The translations under genes and the position numbers were made by a program. Below are positions 55,029-63,336 of a DNA stretch of 64,000 nt, in pieces. Within the stretch, counting starts at the first letter, position 1, and every line of letters starts with the position of its first letter. The DNA is taken from contig CABXKB010000002.1 of NCBI GenBank assembly GCA_902512755.1, positions 50,737-114,736 on the forward strand, read 5' to 3'. The notes beneath the pieces are model-generated. The model was not told the origin of the DNA. It saw only the letters and a list, made by a program, of their open reading frames with translations, and ran no database searches. This DNA comes from an uncultured Bacteroidota bacterium. Its GTDB lineage: Bacteria; Bacteroidota; Bacteroidia; Flavobacteriales; Flavobacteriaceae.

Positions 55029-56171
55029 ATGAATGTATATTTTGATAATGCAGCAACAACACCAATGCGGAAAGAGGTAATACAATCTGTCTCTTCAGTC
55101 ATGGAAGAATGTTTTGGAAATCCTTCTTCTACTCATGCTTATGGACGTACCGCTAAAACTTATATTGAAACCGCAAGAAAAGGAATTGCTAATTTATTGC
55201 ATGCAGCTCCACAAGAAATTATATTTACATCAGGAGGCACAGAGTCTGACAACATGATTTTGAATTGTGCTGTTAAAGATTTAGATGTTACCACTTTGAT
55301 TTCTTCACCTATAGAGCACCATGCAATTCTTCATGCTTTGGAAGGTTTAAAAAAAATATATAAAATTAAAGTAGCTTATGTAAACATTGACAATAAAGGT
55401 TCAATTGATTTAAATCACCTTGAAAAACTTTTAAAAGAGGACGAATCTAAGAAACTAGTAAGCTTAATGCATGTAAATAATGAAATAGGAAATATTCTTG
55501 ACCTCCAAAAAGTAGGAGATATATGTCATCAATACCATACGTTGTTTCACACTGATGCAGTTCAGGGTATAGGACATTTTGAATTTGAATTAGAACAACT
55601 CCCTATTGATTTCCTTTCTTCTGCTGCCCATAAATTTCATGGCCCCAAGGGGATAGGTTTTTCCTTTATTAGGAAAAACTCTAAACTAGAACCATTTATA
55701 CATGGTGGTTCTCAGGAGCGTGGTCTTCGAGCGGGAACTGAGTCTGTACATAATATTGTAGGAATGCATAAGGCCCTAGAGATAGCTTACCTAAATTTAA
55801 ATGAAGAAAGAAGAATAGTTAATTCTTTAAAAGAACATTTTAAATCTTCTTTATTAAATGTTTTTCCTGAAGCTCAATTTAATGGATATTCTGGCGAGGA
55901 TTATATTAGCACTTATACTTTAATTAATGTAGCTCTTCCCATTTCCGAAGAAAAGGCAGGTCTTTTAGATTTTCATTTGGATTTAAAAGGAATTGCTTGT
56001 TCAAAGGGTAGTGCTTGTCAGTCTGGAAGTAGCTCAGGATCACATGTGTTAAACGCTATTCAATCTGATGAGTTAAAAAGTTGGCCCTCTTTGAGATTCT
56101 CTTTTTCGGTTTTTAATACCATAGAAGAAGTAAACTATGTTATTAATGCTCTAGAGGAATTTGCAGCTTAG
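55029..56171 (+). CDS. Cysteine desulfurase (NifS/IscS-like)
   Basis: PLP enzyme that takes sulfur from cysteine for iron-sulfur cluster or tRNA thiolation. Signature FDNAATTPM (5-13), the THAYGR block, PLP lysine Lys202 in AAHKFHGPKG, and catalytic Cys330 in GSACQSG, with another Cys at 324. The 380 residues and CSKGSAC motif place it among group I (NifS/IscS-like) enzymes. No iscU, hesB or mnmA is beside it, so its sulfur acceptor is unclear. Same direction as rocD, 12 bases downstream. Confidence 0.9.
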   Translation: MNVYFDNAATTPMRKEVIQSVSSVMEECFGNPSSTHAYGRTAKTYIETARKGIANLLHAAPQEIIFTSGGTESDNMILNCAVKDLDVTTLISSPIEHHAILHALEGLKKIYKIKVAYVNIDNKGSIDLNHLEKLLKEDESKKLVSLMHVNNEIGNILDLQKVGDICHQYHTLFHTDAVQGIGHFEFELEQLPIDFLSSAAHKFHGPKGIGFSFIRKNSKLEPFIHGGSQERGLRAGTESVHNIVGMHKALEIAYLNLNEERRIVNSLKEHFKSSLLNVFPEAQFNGYSGEDYISTYTLINVALPISEEKAGLLDFHLDLKGIACSKGSACQSGSSSGSHVLNAIQSDELKSWPSLRFSFSVFNTIEEVNYVINALEEFAA

Positions 56172-56186
56172 ACATTTTACTAATTA

Positions 56187-57854
56187 TTATTTTGGCTTTC
56201 TGTAAAAATTTCTTTTGAAGATGGTTTTATTTCCTACTTGGTCTTCAGCTTCAATTTTTAATTGATTTAAAGCTTCTTTAAACTCCAAGTCATTAAAATT
56301 ATAAATCAAACTATTGTTTTTAGGCTCGTGTTCTAAAAGAATCCATTTTCCATTAATTTCTCCACGAAACTTTTTTAATCCAGAAAAGTCATCAGAGATC
56401 TTTAATCTCATGAAACCGTAATTGCTTAACCATTGCTTTTCTTTAAAGTTTATGGCTTTTATTTCTGGAGAAACACTGTCTTGACTAATTAAAAATTTCC
56501 CTAGTAATTTAGATTTACCCTCCAAATAACCGTCCTTTTTAAAAGCACTTAAAAACACCGGTTTTCCTTTTTTATTTATAAAGGATAAAAAGGATTGGGA
56601 TATGGTTAAGCTATCTGCCTTAGGAATCTTGAATTTAATAGTGTAGGCTTTTCTCATCGGAAAAAGATCTTCTTCTCCAATATAAAGTGTGTCTCCAAGA
56701 TCTTCAACCTTTAAGTTTACTTTATCAAAAAAACTATCTTTTTCAAAATAAACAGATTTATCTTCAAACTCATACAGGTATTCTTCCATAGTTTTAACAA
56801 AATCACTTTCTTTTATATTTTGTTTAAACATTTCTTTAGTCCCTGTTAAATAGACTTCAACATAACTTGTGTTTTTATTATAATCATTCACTTCAATTAA
56901 CAATTGATATGATTTACCAGGATCAATTTGCATTTCACCATTTTGTTCAACATTTTTTAGAAATGAAAATTTTTGCTCAGGATGAGCAACAAAGCGATGA
57001 ATTCTTCTTTTTTTCTTTTTCAATTCTTCATAATCAATCATCAAATTAATGTATTTGGAATCGTCAAATAAAATTTGATCCATTTGATAACTAAAATACT
57101 GAACTCCATTTAGGCGAACTGAAACACTATAAATCCCATTTTTATTATATGAAAGGTTTTGTCGATCAAATAATCGTAAACCAATATTAATATTCCCTGA
57201 GGCACTAACACCAGCAGTTGAATAAACGCTATCATTTATTTGTATTAACTTATATTCTTTTTTACTACTAAAAGGGCCTGTTCCTGAATACAAATAGAAA
57301 TTTTGTATTTGAGGGCGCTGAGTATCATCAATAACTAGTGGATATCGCATTGCATTGATTGGAAACTGACCATTAGTTTTTCGCATTTCAAAATGTAAAT
57401 GTGGGCCATATGAGCCTCCTGTGTTTCCAGAATAACCTATAACTTCTCCAGCATCTACAAGAAATTCGTCAACTTCAGGAAATAGTTGTATTGTGAAAGA
57501 TTCTTTTTTGTATTGATTTTCTTTTACATATTTTTCTATTTTCGGAGCAAACTTTTTAAGATGTGCATATACTGATGTATTTCCGTCAGGATGCTCTATA
57601 TAAAGTGTTTTTCCATATCCACTTAAACTAACTCTAATTCGACTTACGCGTCCATCTTGAACACATCTTACTTTTAACCCCTGGCGTCCCTGAGTTCTAA
57701 TATCTAGTCCTGCGTGAAAGTGATTATTTCTTAATTCGCCAAAGGTTCCTGAAAGTTGAATAGGTATATCTATAGGGGGGACCCATTTTTGTTCACTTTG
57801 GCTTGTCAATGAAAAACTGATTAAAAATATAAAGACGAGATAGTCTGATTTCAA
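56187..57854 (-). CDS. M23 family metallopeptidase (LytM domain)
   Basis: An exported zinc endopeptidase of 555 residues probably acting on peptidoglycan. A signal peptide (1-20, LTSQS) precedes the LytM domain near the N-terminus: HxxxD at His47-Asp51 (FHAGLD) and HxH at His152 and His154 (PHLHFEMR). Both metal motifs are intact, so it should be active. The C-terminal 380 residues are rich in beta strands with no recognised domain and may be binding modules. This architecture is common in Flavobacteriia. Divergent from the coiled-coil/zapA unit. Confidence 0.88.
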   Translation of the reverse strand: MKSDYLVFIFLISFSLTSQSEQKWVPPIDIPIQLSGTFGELRNNHFHAGLDIRTQGRQGLKVRCVQDGRVSRIRVSLSGYGKTLYIEHPDGNTSVYAHLKKFAPKIEKYVKENQYKKESFTIQLFPEVDEFLVDAGEVIGYSGNTGGSYGPHLHFEMRKTNGQFPINAMRYPLVIDDTQRPQIQNFYLYSGTGPFSSKKEYKLIQINDSVYSTAGVSASGNINIGLRLFDRQNLSYNKNGIYSVSVRLNGVQYFSYQMDQILFDDSKYINLMIDYEELKKKKRRIHRFVAHPEQKFSFLKNVEQNGEMQIDPGKSYQLLIEVNDYNKNTSYVEVYLTGTKEMFKQNIKESDFVKTMEEYLYEFEDKSVYFEKDSFFDKVNLKVEDLGDTLYIGEEDLFPMRKAYTIKFKIPKADSLTISQSFLSFINKKGKPVFLSAFKKDGYLEGKSKLLGKFLISQDSVSPEIKAINFKEKQWLSNYGFMRLKISDDFSGLKKFRGEINGKWILLEHEPKNNSLIYNFNDLEFKEALNQLKIEAEDQVGNKTIFKRNFYRKPK

Positions 57855-58015
57855 GTTGGGAGAATTGATTTAAACGCAATATAAAAAATCAAATAGTTTA
57901 AAAGCATTTTTTTTAGGGCTTGTTAAAATTTTTAAAACTATTACACAAGAAGTTTAAAATGAAAAAAGATTCAATAACTTTACTAATATTACAGTATAAT
58001 TTAAAATTTTTGAAT

Positions 58016-58312
58016 ATGAACCAAAAACTTTTATCGATAGAACTTTTAGAAGAAAAGATTATTGGTTTATTAAATAAATTAAAAGAAAACCATCTCACTA
58101 TAGTTAAACAAGAAGATCAGCAAATCAATCTTATTAAGAGAAATAAATATTTAGAAGACAAAGTATTGGTTTTACAAAACGAAAATAAATCTCTTAAAAT
58201 TGCAAATAACTTACTTGGAAGTAGTGAGGGAAAATCTCAGACTAAAACAAAGATAAATAGTCTCATTAAGGATGTTGATTATTGTATTCATCAACTTTCA
58301 GAAACGAATTAA
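58016..58312 (+). CDS. Small coiled-coil protein upstream of zapA
   Basis: A 98-residue protein, mostly charged coiled coil: LLEEKIIGLLNKLKENH, then the KYLEDKVLVLQNENKSLKIANNLL heptads at about 50-72, and a short C-terminal segment with KTKINSLIKDVDYCIHQLSE. No signal or membrane segment. I start at ATG 58016, directly before a regular helix; upstream codons lack conservation-like features. It ends four bases before zapA. I do not recognise a family name with certainty; a small helical partner of the divisome, analogous to ZapB, is an inference from position. Confidence 0.7.
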   Translation: MNQKLLSIELLEEKIIGLLNKLKENHLTIVKQEDQQINLIKRNKYLEDKVLVLQNENKSLKIANNLLGSSEGKSQTKTKINSLIKDVDYCIHQLSETN

Positions 58313-58316
58313 TCAT

Positions 58317-58613
58317 ATGAATAATTTATTAAAAATTAAGTTAACTATTGCAAACAGAGTATACCCCTTATCGGTCGCACCTGATCAAGAGGCTTCTCTT
58401 CGTGCATCAGCTAAGAAGATAGAAGCGACAATTCTACAGCTTGAAAAAAACTATGCTGTTCGCGATAAGCAAGATGTTTTGGCAATGTGTTCACTTCAAT
58501 ATGCAGCACAATTAGAAAAATTCAATAATCAAAGCAATACTTCTTCTCCAATTTCTGAAGATAAATTAGAAGAATTGATAGACATGATTGATATTCACTT
58601 GGCTGCATACTAA
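58317..58613 (+). CDS. zapA: Cell division protein ZapA
   Basis: FtsZ-ring-associated protein that promotes filament bundling. The N-terminal globular motif IKLTIANRVYPLSVAPDQEASLR and the C-terminal helix AVRDKQDVLAMCSLQYAAQLEKF are typical of ZapA (98 residues). I start at ATG 58317 rather than upstream in the preceding gene's 3' end. Translation is coupled to the coiled-coil gene by a four-base gap. A 6S RNA follows immediately, as it does for zapA in E. coli. Confidence 0.88.
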   Translation: MNNLLKIKLTIANRVYPLSVAPDQEASLRASAKKIEATILQLEKNYAVRDKQDVLAMCSLQYAAQLEKFNNQSNTSSPISEDKLEELIDMIDIHLAAY

Positions 58614-58630
58614 GTTTTAAAGTAATTTAT
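58599..58630 (+). promoter_or_regulatory. Putative promoter of the 6S RNA
   Basis: TTG (58599-58601), a 21-base spacer and TAATTTAT (58623-58630, one mismatch to TAnnTTTG) end eight bases before the first base of the closing stem at 58639. The -33 box lies inside the end of zapA. Confidence 0.4.
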
Positions 58631-58638
58631 ACAGCATT

Positions 58639-58802
58639 ACCTGTATTAGTATTTTTTTGATAAACTCAACGAGCTTTTAATTATGAGAGGTGAGTTTCAA
58701 TTGTAAAAGCAAGCTGTCTTGTAACAGACCCTTGATCAATTGTGTAGCCTCAAACTTGATTTTTAGGAGTTTATACAAAAGGCACGCTAATACAGGTTTT
58801 TT
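58639..58802 (+). ncRNA. ssrS: 6S RNA (6S-Flavo type)
   Basis: Regulator of RNA polymerase that mimics an open promoter. An 11-base closing stem is perfect: ACCTGTATTAG (58639-58649) with CTAATACAGGT (58787-58797), followed by a run of six T. A second stem pairs ATAAACTC (58660-58667) with GAGTTTAT (58767-58774). Inside lie a CAATTG/CAATTG stem (58698-58703, 58737-58742) and an apical GTCT/AGAC hairpin (58716-58719, 58726-58729). Long, rod-like architecture and position after zapA agree with 6S RNA. Ends are approximate. Alternatives such as a plain terminator are excluded by length and nested pairing. Confidence 0.8.
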
Positions 58803-58835
58803 ATAAAAAATAAGAAATATTAGAAAGTACCTTTT

Positions 58836-59585
58836 CTATATATTCATTAATATTACATATAACAATCCTGCAGCAGTTCCACCAAGTAGTGGACCTATAA
58901 TTGGAACCCAGCTATAACTCCAGTCAGCATTTTTATTTTTTCGAGGTAAAAAAGAATATACCAAACGTGGGCCAAAATCTCTAGCTGGATTAATGGCGTA
59001 TCCTGTGGTACCTCCTAAGGCAATTCCAATAAGCCATACCAATATTCCAACAGGCAATGCATCTAGTGAACCTAAACCAAAGTTTTGAACTTCTGAGCCA
59101 CTAATTTCAATATTAGGTCCCACAATAAACAAGACTCCAAATACAAGCATAAAAGTACCAATGGCCTCACTAAAAAAATTATTTTTTAAATTTCGTATTG
59201 CTGGGCCTGTGCAAAAAGTACTCCTAACTACTTCTTCATCTTTAGTAAGACGGTAGTGATCAATATATGTGATGTAAGCCAACCAGCTACCAAGCATAGC
59301 TCCAAGAAGTTGCGCCCCAAAATATCCAGGAACTATAGACCACGAAAACTTTCCTGCTATAGCTAATCCCAATGTAACAGCTGGGTTAAGGTGCCCCCCA
59401 CTAGATTGAGATGTTATAAACACACTAACAAATACAGCAAAACCCCAAGCTGCTGTTACTAAAACCCATGGAGTTTGACCTTCTGCTATAGTTTTTTTTA
59501 GATTTACATTTGCAACTACTCCTGCTCCAAATAAGAGTAGGGTTGCGGTACCAATAAATTCTGCCAAATATGGATTTAATATCAT
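58836..59585 (-). CDS. glpF: Glycerol uptake facilitator (aquaglyceroporin)
   Basis: Inner-membrane MIP channel for glycerol. NPA boxes are at 67-69 (GHLNPAVTLG) and 199-201 (YAINPARDFGPR), and the Asp after the second box (ARD, residue 203) is the GlpF-type rather than water-channel-type residue. Six hydrophobic segments plus two half-helices fit within 249 residues. It is the last gene of the glp unit and overlaps glpD by four bases, so glycerol uptake, oxidation and phosphorylation genes are co-expressed. Confidence 0.92.
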   Translation of the reverse strand: MILNPYLAEFIGTATLLLFGAGVVANVNLKKTIAEGQTPWVLVTAAWGFAVFVSVFITSQSSGGHLNPAVTLGLAIAGKFSWSIVPGYFGAQLLGAMLGSWLAYITYIDHYRLTKDEEVVRSTFCTGPAIRNLKNNFFSEAIGTFMLVFGVLFIVGPNIEISGSEVQNFGLGSLDALPVGILVWLIGIALGGTTGYAINPARDFGPRLVYSFLPRKNKNADWSYSWVPIIGPLLGGTAAGLLYVILMNI

Positions 59586-61132
59586 AATTGATAATTTTTT
59601 ATAATTAATTTGAATTGCTCTAGTTCTCGATCAATCCAATTTTGATTCTTGTTTAGAATTTCAGCCATGATTTTAGCTACTTTTGGTGCTATTTTTTCAG
59701 TTTCAAAGGCGTCTAAAAATAAACATCGTGTTCTTCGAGCAAGAATATCTTCAAGGTTGTTAGCCATTTCTTCTTTAATACCCCAATGTATTTGATTTTT
59801 TGTTATATATAGCTTATCTGAAAGAGATTTATTTCCATTTTCTGTATTTAATGCAAGAATTTTATTAGCCTCAGTTCCATAACAATGAAGTGGTTGATTC
59901 CAATCCGTTGAAGGATCAAAACCAAAAATTGGAAGAGATTCAGTATTACATTTACGTTCTGAAAGTCCACCTACAATTTGCACAGTATTAACAGTATCTT
60001 CAGCAATTTTTCTGTATGTTGTCCATTTTCCCCCAAGTATACTAACCAATCCACTTGTGCTTACTGTAATTTTATGATGTCTGGAAATTTCTTTAGTACT
60101 TTCTTCTTTATTTTCGCTGGCAGCAAGTGGGCGAAGTCCAGCAAATACACTTTTTATATCAGATCTTTTTGGCTTTTTTGTCATATATGATCCTGCATTA
60201 TCTAAGATAAATTCAATCTCTTTTTCCAGAGCAATCGGTTCTTCCAAAGCTTTATCAACTGGGGTGTCTGTAGTTCCTACAATGACATGTTTATTCCATG
60301 GAACTGCAAACAAAACCCTTCCATCAGAAGTATGTGGAACCATTATGGCGTGAGTTGATTTGATAAACTCTCCATCCAATACAATATGAACACCCTGAGA
60401 TGGCCTTATCATTGGTTTTGCACTAGGTTGGTCTAAGGCAATTATGCTGTCTGAAAAAACTCCCGTAGCATTTACAACAACTTTTGCATTAACATGGATT
60501 ATATCTCCACTTATTGTGTCTTTTACGTTAAGTCCATTAATAATGTCACTTTCCTTTGTAAAATTTAAAACATCAGCATAGTTGACTAATGTTGCCCCTT
60601 CTTTATCAGCTGTTAACATTAAGCTAATTGCCATTCTTGCATCATCAAACTGGCCATCATGATAGATTACGCCTCCACGTAATCCTTTTTTATTTACGTT
60701 TGGAATATTATTTAGTGTTTCCTTTTTATCTAATAGGGTAGAGGGACCTAAGCCAAGTTTTCCAGCCATCATATCATATACCTTTAAACCTAAACCATAA
60801 AATGGACTACTCCACCAATCGTATGAGGGTATAACAAAACTCAAATCTCGAACTAGGTGAGGTGCATTTTTTCTCATGATCCCTCTTTCTCTTAGCGCTT
60901 CCATCACTAATGAAATATCACCATTCTGTAAATATCTAACTCCACCATGTACTAGTTTTGTACTTCTAGATGATGTCCCTTTTGCAAAGTCATTTTTTTC
61001 AAATAAAACAGTTTTGAACCCTCTATTTGCGGCATCAATCGCAATTCCTAAACCAGAAGATCCACCACCTATGATTGCTATATCCCAGTCTTGATTTAGT
61101 TTTATTTCCTCAAGATTAGAAGTTCTATTCAT
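59582..61132 (-). CDS. glpD: Glycerol-3-phosphate dehydrogenase (respiratory, FAD)
   Basis: Oxidises glycerol-3-phosphate to dihydroxyacetone phosphate and passes electrons to quinone at the membrane. The FAD motif GGGSSG is at 22-27, followed by ATSxGSSRSTKLVHGGVRY-type residues (TSSRSTKLVHGG about 54-65), both typical of GlpD. The 516 residues fit the aerobic enzyme; no extra Cys-rich (GlpA-type) Fe-S domain is seen. Overlaps glpK by eight bases upstream and glpF by four downstream. Confidence 0.93.
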   Translation of the reverse strand: MNRTSNLEEIKLNQDWDIAIIGGGSSGLGIAIDAANRGFKTVLFEKNDFAKGTSSRSTKLVHGGVRYLQNGDISLVMEALRERGIMRKNAPHLVRDLSFVIPSYDWWSSPFYGLGLKVYDMMAGKLGLGPSTLLDKKETLNNIPNVNKKGLRGGVIYHDGQFDDARMAISLMLTADKEGATLVNYADVLNFTKESDIINGLNVKDTISGDIIHVNAKVVVNATGVFSDSIIALDQPSAKPMIRPSQGVHIVLDGEFIKSTHAIMVPHTSDGRVLFAVPWNKHVIVGTTDTPVDKALEEPIALEKEIEFILDNAGSYMTKKPKRSDIKSVFAGLRPLAASENKEESTKEISRHHKITVSTSGLVSILGGKWTTYRKIAEDTVNTVQIVGGLSERKCNTESLPIFGFDPSTDWNQPLHCYGTEANKILALNTENGNKSLSDKLYITKNQIHWGIKEEMANNLEDILARRTRCLFLDAFETEKIAPKVAKIMAEILNKNQNWIDRELEQFKLIIKNYQL

Positions 61133-62618
61133 CTTTATTGTAATTAAGGACTTGTTTTATACGTCGTTCCCAATTATCAATAATTTTTTGATTTTCTTGA
61201 TTTTTTTCAGGATTAAATTCTCTATCTACTTTCCAAATGTTTCTTATACTATCTATAGATGACCAATATCCACTTGCAAGTCCTGCAAAATAAGCAGCAC
61301 CTAAAGCTGTTGTTTCTGTTATTTCTGGTCTTATAACTTTCGCATAAAGCAAATTTGATTGAATTTGCATTAGAAGGTTATTTGTACTCCCACCTCCATC
61401 AACTTTTAGTGACTTGAAAGTAATATCTGCATCCTTTTGCATCGCAGTGACTATCTCTTTAGTTCGCATTGCAATAGCCTCAAGGGTTGCTCTTGCAATA
61501 TGACCTTTTTGTGTTCCCCTTGTTATACCAATAATAGAAGCCGTTGCAAGAGGATCCCAATAAGGAGCACCTAAACCAGCCATTGCAGGAATAAAAGTAA
61601 CACCACCATTGTTTTCGACTGTTTCCGCTAAAGATTCTATTTCAGATGCAGAAGAGATGATCTGTAACTGATCACGTAGCCACTGAACTGCAGCACCAGC
61701 AATAAAAACACTGCCCTCTAAAGCATAATTTACTTTTCCATTAATTTGATAACCAATAGTGGTTAACATTTTATTTTTAGATTGAACGGGTTTAGTCCCA
61801 GTATTCATGATACAAAAACATCCTGTTCCATAGGTATTTTTTACATCTCCAGTTTCAATACACATTTGACCAAATAAAGCTGATTGTTGATCTCCTGCAA
61901 TACCACAGATGGGAATTGAAAAGTTAAAATATGATTGAGATGTATTTCCTACTTTTTCTGAACATGATACAACTTTAGGTAATATTGCTTTTGGAATATC
62001 TAAAGCTTCTAACAGCTCTTGGTCCCATTCTAATGTGTGTATGTTAAAGAGTAAAGTCCGACTTGCATTTGTAACATCAGTAACATGGACTTCACCTTCT
62101 GTAAGTTTCCATATTAACCAACTGTCTACAGTTCCAAATGCAAGCTCTCCATTATCAGCTTGTTTTCTTAGTTCAGGATCATTGTCAAGAATCCATTTGA
62201 TTTTAGTTCCTGAGAAATAGGCATCAAGTAAAAGACCAGTTTTTTGGTAAAATAAATTGGCTTTTCCTTCTTTTTCTAAAACTTTACACATATTAGCTGT
62301 TCTTCGGTCTTGCCAAACAATTGCTTTATGTACCGGAACTCCTGTTTTTCTATTCCAAAGTATGGTAGTTTCTCTTTGGTTTGTAATACCCATTGAATCA
62401 ATCTGAGAGGCACTTACACTATTTTTTTCTAATACTTCTTTAATTGCTAATAATTGTGTCTTCCAAATTTCAATTGCGTCATGCTCTACCCAACTCTCGT
62501 TTGGGAAATATTGAGTAAACTCGTGTTGTGAAACACCGATCGACCGGCCTTGTCTGTCAAAAATTATTGCTCTTGAACTAGTTGTTCCAGCATCAATTGC
62601 CAGGATATATTTTTCCAT
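61125..62618 (-). CDS. glpK: Glycerol kinase
   Basis: ATP-dependent phosphorylation of glycerol. N-terminal FGGY-family motif IDAGTTSSRAIIFD at 8-21, the MGITNQRETTILWN and VWQDRRTA blocks, and the C-terminal DGGGSTNNLLMQ motif. The 497 residues match bacterial GlpK. It lies 19 bases after the frameshifted subunit-3 gene on the same strand, so the GMC/subunit-3 pair is probably in the same transcript. The allosteric fructose-1,6-bisphosphate loop cannot be judged by eye. Confidence 0.95.
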   Translation of the reverse strand: MEKYILAIDAGTTSSRAIIFDRQGRSIGVSQHEFTQYFPNESWVEHDAIEIWKTQLLAIKEVLEKNSVSASQIDSMGITNQRETTILWNRKTGVPVHKAIVWQDRRTANMCKVLEKEGKANLFYQKTGLLLDAYFSGTKIKWILDNDPELRKQADNGELAFGTVDSWLIWKLTEGEVHVTDVTNASRTLLFNIHTLEWDQELLEALDIPKAILPKVVSCSEKVGNTSQSYFNFSIPICGIAGDQQSALFGQMCIETGDVKNTYGTGCFCIMNTGTKPVQSKNKMLTTIGYQINGKVNYALEGSVFIAGAAVQWLRDQLQIISSASEIESLAETVENNGGVTFIPAMAGLGAPYWDPLATASIIGITRGTQKGHIARATLEAIAMRTKEIVTAMQKDADITFKSLKVDGGGSTNNLLMQIQSNLLYAKVIRPEITETTALGAAYFAGLASGYWSSIDSIRNIWKVDREFNPEKNQENQKIIDNWERRIKQVLNYNKDE

Positions 62619-62637
62619 AAGATATTTTATTTAATTC

Positions 62638-63015
62638 TTATTTAATGCTAATTAAGTTTCCATTCTCATCCCATTCGGCAACATCATTTCTAGTCATTGG
62701 ATTTACGAAATCATATTTCCAATCCTTTTCATATGAAAAACCGTGTGCCTGCATGACATCATCTGGAACACCATCCCATACATTTGGTTGATTTCCTTTA
62801 TACCCCAGGTCACTAATACCAACTTCTGAAGAGAAGTACCCTGTAATTACCAAATTCCTAATATTTGAAAAAAAGATTTCCTCTTTACTTTTTTCATTTT
62901 TGGCAAAAGCAACTTTATCTAAAATTGATTTTTGATCCTTAATCTCACAATCAATAAAGTTCCTTCCAAAATTTTCTATTGAAGTTTCATCAAGCCAAAT
63001 AAGCCCTTCTCTCAA
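62638..63015 (-). CDS. Gluconate 2-dehydrogenase subunit 3-like protein, C-terminal fragment (after frameshift)
   Basis: C-terminal part of a protein of the gluconate 2-dehydrogenase subunit 3 family, about 125 residues from an internal Met. It carries the family blocks REGLIWLDETSIENFG, FFSNIRNLVITGYFSSEVGISDLGYKGNQPNVWDG and a final YDFVNPMTRNDVAEWDENGN. The frame is offset by one base from the upstream fragment at 62990-63334. Joining the two needs removal of one base from a run of seven A (63018-63024 on the minus strand) and gives 231 residues, the usual length. It may be a sequencing error, a pseudogene, or expressed by slippage. Confidence 0.65.
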   Translation of the reverse strand: MREGLIWLDETSIENFGRNFIDCEIKDQKSILDKVAFAKNEKSKEEIFFSNIRNLVITGYFSSEVGISDLGYKGNQPNVWDGVPDDVMQAHGFSYEKDWKYDFVNPMTRNDVAEWDENGNLISIK

Positions 63016-63334
63016 TGTTTTTTTGATAGGATGGAGTATCTTTTACAATAAACTCAATAAACTCTGGGACTTCTGCCTTATCAATATCTCCTTCTTTGGT
63101 TGGAGGGACAATAAGATGAGCTAATACTCGAATTGTGTTAAGCTCTTTCTTTGAAAAGAAAACTTGATTTAATAGTTCGAGATCTCTTTGTAATTCTTCA
63201 GGAGTTCTTCCGTATTTATATTTCCAAACATTTTTATAAATAACTTCTTTTTCTCCTTGGATACAACCTTCTAAAACAAGACCACTTGCTAAGGCACTAA
63301 TGGCTATAGTTTTTATACTATCTCTTCTGTTCAT
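62990..63334 (-). CDS. Gluconate 2-dehydrogenase subunit 3-like protein, N-terminal fragment with RR signal
   Basis: N-terminal part of the same protein: a twin-arginine signal (MNRRDSIKTI, Arg3-Arg4) with a hydrophobic stretch and a Cys24 at LEGC (possible lipobox), then the mature region with LIVPPTKEGDIDKAEVPEFI. The last five residues (RRAYLA) after the seven-A run are off-frame. Subunit 3 members form a complex with a GMC oxidoreductase and usually act in the periplasm, and the gene is two bases downstream of the GMC gene here. TatC, encoded at 36786-37610, is the expected exporter. Confidence 0.75.
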   Translation of the reverse strand: MNRRDSIKTIAISALASGLVLEGCIQGEKEVIYKNVWKYKYGRTPEELQRDLELLNQVFFSKKELNTIRVLAHLIVPPTKEGDIDKAEVPEFIEFIVKDTPSYQKNIERRAYLA

Positions 63335-63336
63335 AC

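Noticed and set aside
62990-63030. A-AAA-AAC slippery heptamer at the subunit-3 frameshift, considered as programmed -1 frameshifting
   Set aside because: The downstream frame needs +1; a -1 shift runs into TGA within two codons.
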